Notes under the pieces: model-generated | Told to the model about the DNA's origin: nothing | The model's input: the letters and a program-made list of their open reading frames with translations, nothing else | Database searches by the model: none | In this document: positions 3,972-7,380 of the stretch, piece by piece | Numbering within the stretch: position 1 is the stretch's first letter | Layout of the letters: each line of letters begins with the position of its first letter | NCBI RefSeq assembly: GCF_014201875.1 | Contig: NZ_JACHFL010000044.1 | Location: forward strand, 1-7,380 | Source of the DNA: Deinococcus humi | GTDB taxonomy: Bacteria; Deinococcota; Deinococci; Deinococcales; Deinococcaceae | Direction: 5' to 3' | Length of the DNA stretch: 7,380 bases | Made by a program: the position numbers and the translations under genes

Positions 3972-5635
3972 AACCAGATTTGTCCTATCCTAATTTGCTA
4001 AACTATTTACACCCCTATTTAGCTAAAGGCCGTACTGAAAGTGCAGCATTCTTAGGCTGGTATTTAGAACATTATTATAGACTTGATCGTGACGAAGCTA
4101 TTGACTTAATTTGTGATCAGCGTGGAGATAAAGGAGTAGATGGAATTTTTGTCAACGATACGGAAGGAGTTATAGACATACTTCAGAGCAAGATATCTCA
4201 AAAACAAATCTCATCAATAGGCGATACCCAACTCAAGGGATTTTTGGGTACCATAAGTCAGTTTACATCAATTGATAATGTTGATAAATTAATAGCAAGC
4301 GCTGGTGCTGCTGACATTGTCAACCTAATCAAGAGACTAGATATAAGGAACAAAGTAGGGACTTATAAAATTAGAGGAGTATTCTTATCTAATATAGACT
4401 TAGATCAAAATGGCATAGACTTTCTTGATATTACTCCACAAATTACATTTGTTGGCAAACAGCAATTGACTGATAGTTATATTTCTACTAAACGGAAGGA
4501 AAATACGGATGAGCCATTCTTGTTTGACATTGATGGCATAGAAACAGCTCAATATATCGTAAATCAAGATGTTAAAACTATAATTGCTCCTCTAAGATCA
4601 AGAGAATTGGTGAAACTTGAAGGAATTATTGATCAGTCTTTATTTGCATTGAATGTACGCGGCTCCCTCGGAAAAACACAAGTTAATAAAGATATAGTTA
4701 AAAGCATTAAAGATTCATCTATTCATAAAATGTTTCCCCTATTTCATAACGGAATCACCATTATATGTGGACAATTTTCAATTGAAAACGAAAAACTAAA
4801 AATAAGTAATTATTATGTAGTAAATGGCTGTCAAAGTCTTAGCAGTCTCTTCAATAATGAAAAAGATATCACAGATGAATTAAGAATTCTAACAAAAATT
4901 ATTCAAATTTCTCCCACATCAGAAGTCTCGGAAATGATAACTAGGAATTCTAATAATCAGAATGGGGTTAAGGCGAGAGATTTCAAGTCGAATAGTCCCG
5001 TACAAATAAGAATCCAAAATGAATTTAAGACAAATTACAAGGATGAATTTGCTTTTGAAATTAAAAGAGGTGAACACAATGACAATCTACCCACTATAAG
5101 TAATGAAGATAGTGGGCTTCAGATAATGGCTTTTGATTTAAAAGAGCCTTGGGGAACGCACAGAAAATATCAAGTATTCGATGATAAGTACAGTGAAATA
5201 TTTGCTAAACCAGCTATAAACTCTGATAAGATTGTTTTCTTGCATATTATAATCGGAATTATTGAAAATAAACTTGCTCAAATAGATAACGAACTAATAA
5301 GAAAGTATACTATCACAAAATATGTAATGCTGTATATAGTTCGATTGGTTTTAGAATCGAGTGAAATAGGTAAAGATATGATTTCTAATCCTCAACAATA
5401 TGTTAGAGATATTCAAGTCAGAAAAAAATTTCAAAAATGCATATCACAGATAGTAGATGATATTATGATTGACTTTAACGCAGATATAAATGATTTAGGA
5501 TCTGACTTTGATTATAGAAATAATATGCGTGATGTAAAATGGGTCACAGAAACCTCGAAGAAAATATTCACTAGTTATATAAAACTTGTCAGCAGGGGAA
5601 GAATAGATTCTTTAGAACAGGAATGGAATGAATAG
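3968..5635 (+). CDS. AIPR-family abortive infection phage resistance protein with PD-(D/E)XK-like N-terminus
   Basis: This 555-aa cytoplasmic protein probably defends against phages. The central region carries the AIPR family pattern: NVRGSLG (229-235) with N240, FPLFHNGITIIC (256-267), VVNGCQS (284-290), and RNSNNQN (326-332) followed by PVQIRIQNEF. Upstream, GDKGVDGI (53-60) and IDILQSK (69-75) look like the core of a restriction-type nuclease of the Mrr kind, with D58 and Q73-x-K75 as active-site candidates. A nuclease fused to an AIPR module is therefore likely. The C-terminal part (about 400-555) is helical and unassigned. AAGGA sits 6 bases before the ATG. The gene is A/T-rich (22 of 60 G+C in 4141-4200, against 41 of 60 in 6841-6900), uses ATA, TTA and AGA codons freely, and is the only plus-strand gene. 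This points to recent transfer. No methyltransferase or other partner is present. How it senses phage is unknown. Confidence 0.88.
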   Translation: MKPDLSYPNLLNYLHPYLAKGRTESAAFLGWYLEHYYRLDRDEAIDLICDQRGDKGVDGIFVNDTEGVIDILQSKISQKQISSIGDTQLKGFLGTISQFTSIDNVDKLIASAGAADIVNLIKRLDIRNKVGTYKIRGVFLSNIDLDQNGIDFLDITPQITFVGKQQLTDSYISTKRKENTDEPFLFDIDGIETAQYIVNQDVKTIIAPLRSRELVKLEGIIDQSLFALNVRGSLGKTQVNKDIVKSIKDSSIHKMFPLFHNGITIICGQFSIENEKLKISNYYVVNGCQSLSSLFNNEKDITDELRILTKIIQISPTSEVSEMITRNSNNQNGVKARDFKSNSPVQIRIQNEFKTNYKDEFAFEIKRGEHNDNLPTISNEDSGLQIMAFDLKEPWGTHRKYQVFDDKYSEIFAKPAINSDKIVFLHIIIGIIENKLAQIDNELIRKYTITKYVMLYIVRLVLESSEIGKDMISNPQQYVRDIQVRKKFQKCISQIVDDIMIDFNADINDLGSDFDYRNNMRDVKWVTETSKKIFTSYIKLVSRGRIDSLEQEWNE

Positions 5636-5715
5636 TTTTTGAGCAACATATATTTTAGTTTTAGTGAGAATTTCTATTAAGTTACTTCGTTTAGCAGGTT
5701 TGCTTGTAAACAGAA

Positions 5716-5744
5716 TGCGCTCTCATCTAAACCGTTTTAGCGCA
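5716..5744. other. Inverted repeat after the AIPR gene
   Basis: TGCGCT (5716-5721) pairs with AGCGCA (5739-5744) around a 17-base loop. No T-tract follows. The 148 bases between the AIPR stop and the next gene are A/T-rich and hold no open frame that I can support. This may be a weak terminator or chance. Confidence 0.25.
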
Positions 5745-5762
5745 GAGAAAATACAGGGGTTC

Positions 5763-5783
5763 TAGCCGGGTAAAACCAGGCTA
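5763..5783 (-). terminator. Hairpin directly after the 63-codon gene
   Basis: TAGCC (5763-5767) pairs with GGCTA (5779-5783), with two further GG/CC pairs inside around a TAAAA loop and one mismatch. It begins immediately after the TAA of the minus-strand gene, but no T-tract follows. It could be a weak or factor-dependent terminator between two convergent genes. Confidence 0.35.
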
Positions 5784-5975
5784 TTAAAGCTCCCCTCGCT
5801 GCCACTCCTCCAACTGCTTCAGGCGCTCGGATCGCTGCGGCTCGGGCAACTGCTCGAACCGGGCGCGGGCCTGCTCCCACGTCTCGGCGCGGTGGCCGTC
5901 CGGGCGTCGGGGCTTCTCCAGTCCCTCCAAAACACTCAGGTCAACAAAAGAGGGCTTCGCGTTGTCATTTCCCAT
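5784..5975 (-). CDS. Small hypothetical protein, 63 aa
   Basis: I do not recognise this protein. The start is the ATG at 5973-5975 because GGAGG lies 6 bases upstream, the best ribosome binding site in the window. An upstream in-frame GTG at 6014 would add 13 residues but would run through that site. The protein is hydrophilic, with MGNDNAKPSFVDLS at the N-terminus and a charged helical C-terminus rich in E, R and Q (ETWEQARARFEQL, SERLKQLEEWQRGEL). There are no cysteines or membrane segments. It lies 155 bases downstream of the initiator on the same strand, with its own palindrome upstream, so it may be a separately controlled plasmid-maintenance or copy-control gene. Such a role is inferred only from position. 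Confidence 0.7.
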   Translation of the reverse strand: MGNDNAKPSFVDLSVLEGLEKPRRPDGHRAETWEQARARFEQLPEPQRSERLKQLEEWQRGEL

Positions 5976-6000
5976 TTCTTCCCTCCCACACACAGAATAC

Positions 6001-6019
6001 GTTACGTTATTCACGTAAC
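6001..6019. promoter_or_regulatory. Palindromic operator candidate upstream of the 63-codon gene
   Basis: GTTACGT (6001-6007) and ACGTAAC (6013-6019) are perfect 7-bp arms around TATTC. A further ACGTTA-type half-site overlaps on the left (5999-6004). TATTCT on the minus strand (5994-5999) could be a -10 box directly downstream, so a protein bound here would control the small gene. No good -35 is visible. Confidence 0.5.
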
Positions 6020-6105
6020 AGAAAAATTGAGGGGTAGACGCTTACAGAATGACCGGCCTCGCGGCGGGTCATCTTCCTCTGGGTCTGGCTGAGGGTGGTG
6101 GGGCA

Positions 6106-6128
6106 TCCGGCGCGCAGGTTGCGCCGGA
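6106..6128 (-). terminator. GC-rich hairpin just after the initiator stop
   Basis: TCCGGCGC (6106-6113) and GCGCCGGA (6121-6128) form perfect 8-bp arms with a 7-base loop, starting two bases past the stop codon at 6131. No T-tract follows, so it is a stability hairpin or a non-classical terminator. A second, weaker pair, ATGACC/GGTCAT, lies at 6049-6072. Confidence 0.45.
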
Positions 6129-6130
6129 GG

Positions 6131-7380
6131 TCACGCCGCCCGAAGTCGGGCCGCTAAGAGCGCCGCGGGGCGTCTGAGGCCCTTCCACTCGCGCCGGTCC
6201 ACTTCCAGGTGCTGCAATTCCGCGCCCAGCGCCTGTAAACCGTCCCTTCCTTCCAGCTCGGCTTGCCAGGCCAGCCAGATGATTTTGCAGTAGTACGCCC
6301 GGCTGTGCTGGTCCTCCAGATCCCGTGCCAGGGCCGCCCCCATGATGCCGATCAGGGCCGCCCGCTTCGAGGCGTGAACGTCGAGCAGGGTGGACAGGGC
6401 GTGAACCACGTCCTGGACGCCGCCGAGACGCTTGGCGGCCTCGTCCGGATCGATTACTGCGGGGTCAGCTTTTAACGGGTTTTGGGTCGTGATGTTGCCG
6501 GGAATAACGGCCCATCGGCGCAGCTGTTCGAGCAGTTCTGCCTTGATCTGCCCTGAAGGGGTACATGACCCCGCAGTATTTTTTTCGCCGTCCTGGACGC
6601 CCTCTGAAATCTGAGCTTCCTCGGCCCGCTTCGCCGCGTTGGCAATCGCGTTGTAAGCGGTGCGGCCTGCCGCCCGGTCCGCATCCAGGTTGCGGTACGC
6701 GCGCTTGTAGTCCTGATATCTCAGGCGGGCCGTGTGGTCTGGGGCCAGCCGGATCGCGTAGAGCATTCCGTCCACCGCCGTGACCTGTTTCCCGTCCAGG
6801 GTGGTGGTGGTGTAGTGCGGGCAGGCGTACAGGTAGCCGGCCCGCTGGAGCTGGGTGGTCCAGTCGCGCAGGGTATTCTCGCTGACCCCCAACGCTTCGG
6901 CCAGCAGCTCGGCGCACAGGTGCAGCACGATCTGTTTTGGCGGCTGGCCGTCCTTGCCGTACAGGTAGAGCCGGGTGGCCAGCCCGATGCGCCCCAGCTC
7001 GTGCAGGCCAGCGGCCAGCGCGCCCGCGCCCGCAGTGCCGGCGCCCCGGCCTCGCTTGGGCCGGAAGGCCTCCAGCGCCAGCAGCTCCTCCAGGCGCGGC
7101 AGGGGCTGACGCTGCACCTGCTGGCGCACGAACACCCGGCTCAGCTCGGCCCGCTCCCTGGCCTCCTGCTGGTCCAGGAGACGCAGGGTGTCCAGCAGCC
7201 ACGCCGGTTGCCCCTCCGGGCCGTCCTGGGCTGCTGGGGCGGGCGGGGTGGCCTTCAGGGGCTTGCGGTAGTGCGCCTTGCTCCTGGCCTTGCGCTCGAC
7301 AGTCTGGGCCAGCGTGGCGGGCGCGTCCTGGTCCTCGACCTGATCTGGGATCAGCAGGGGGGGGGTGGCGACGGGGACCG
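6131..7380 (-). CDS. Putative plasmid replication initiator (winged-helix), 3' part; runs off the window end
   Basis: This is the C-terminal part of the 489-aa protein that begins at 315. It probably binds the plasmid origin and starts replication. In full-length numbering, residues about 225-257 form a clear helix-turn-helix with a following wing: LAEALGVSENTLRDW, then a YLYACPHYTTTT strand segment. Before it comes an amphipathic helical stretch. After it lies a charged helical region, then an A/R-rich C-terminus ending in LRAA. The architecture (disordered basic N-terminus, one winged helix, helical tail) resembles the uncharacterised large proteins of small Deinococcus plasmids, such as the RepU type. 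That family assignment is from memory and was not tested. It is the largest gene of the GC-rich backbone and the only plausible initiator. A GC-rich hairpin follows the stop at once. An alternative is a transcription regulator unrelated to replication. Confidence 0.8.
   Translation of the reverse strand, partial: VPVATPPLLIPDQVEDQDAPATLAQTVERKARSKAHYRKPLKATPPAPAAQDGPEGQPAWLLDTLRLLDQQEARERAELSRVFVRQQVQRQPLPRLEELLALEAFRPKRGRGAGTAGAGALAAGLHELGRIGLATRLYLYGKDGQPPKQIVLHLCAELLAEALGVSENTLRDWTTQLQRAGYLYACPHYTTTTLDGKQVTAVDGMLYAIRLAPDHTARLRYQDYKRAYRNLDADRAAGRTAYNAIANAAKRAEEAQISEGVQDGEKNTAGSCTPSGQIKAELLEQLRRWAVIPGNITTQNPLKADPAVIDPDEAAKRLGGVQDVVHALSTLLDVHASKRAALIGIMGAALARDLEDQHSRAYYCKIIWLAWQAELEGRDGLQALGAELQHLEVDRREWKGLRRPAALLAARLRAA
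7286..7380. repeat. Terminal direct repeat, right copy (circular overlap)
   Basis: This is the second copy of bases 1-95, with the same 9-G run. Removing it leaves a 7285-bp circle. The winged-helix gene reads through the junction without a frame change. Confidence 0.95.

Noticed and set aside
6465..7202. 245-codon minus-strand frame overlapping the initiator
   Set aside because: Its Ala/Gly/Pro/Arg-rich composition is a typical GC-rich frame shadow. The alternative frame has the helix-turn-helix and a coherent start.

Overview
This window is almost certainly one complete small circular plasmid. The last 95 bases (7286-7380) repeat the first 95 exactly, including a 9-G run. The two ends therefore overlap and the unit is 7285 bp. 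High-GC genes, proline/alanine/arginine-rich proteins and a start-proximal -10 box typical of leaderless genes suggest a Deinococcus or close relative. That host call is inference from style and protein flavour, not from a database match.

Layout, with most genes on the minus strand. (1) A large winged-helix protein, the likely replication initiator, is split by the window ends: its 5' part is 1-315 and its 3' part is 6131-7380, giving 489 aa once joined. (2) Its upstream region (316-637) holds a perfect 11-bp hairpin that can compete with a pairing next to the ribosome binding site. It also holds a near-consensus plus-strand promoter that fires almost directly into a UUCG-capped terminator. 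(3) A ribbon-helix-helix protein (638-1087) faces an A/T-rich array of TTGA/TCAA palindromes, which could be an operator or iteron-like site. (4) A secreted MliC-type lysozyme inhibitor lies at 1371-1766. (5) A mobilization module follows: a small HUH relaxase (2047-2739) is translationally coupled to a ribbon-helix-helix/coiled-coil accessory protein (2739-3449). A structured oriT candidate lies upstream at 3510-3572. (6) An A/T-rich island (about 3580-5759) carries the only plus-strand gene. This is a 555-aa AIPR-family protein (abortive infection phage resistance) with a PD-(D/E)XK-like nuclease signature at its N-terminus. An open frame without a start codon ends in a 4-base overlap with the AIPR start and looks like the remains of a former operon partner. 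(7) A 63-codon gene with an excellent Shine-Dalgarno sequence and an upstream palindrome lies at 5784-5975, just past the end of the initiator.

Taken together, this is a mobilizable plasmid backbone (initiator, DNA-binding regulator, relaxase and accessory protein, oriT) with two host-benefit genes. One is a lysozyme inhibitor aimed at the outside world. The other is a horizontally acquired anti-phage candidate whose base composition is foreign to the rest. No insertion sequence, CRISPR array, rRNA or convincing tRNA was seen.
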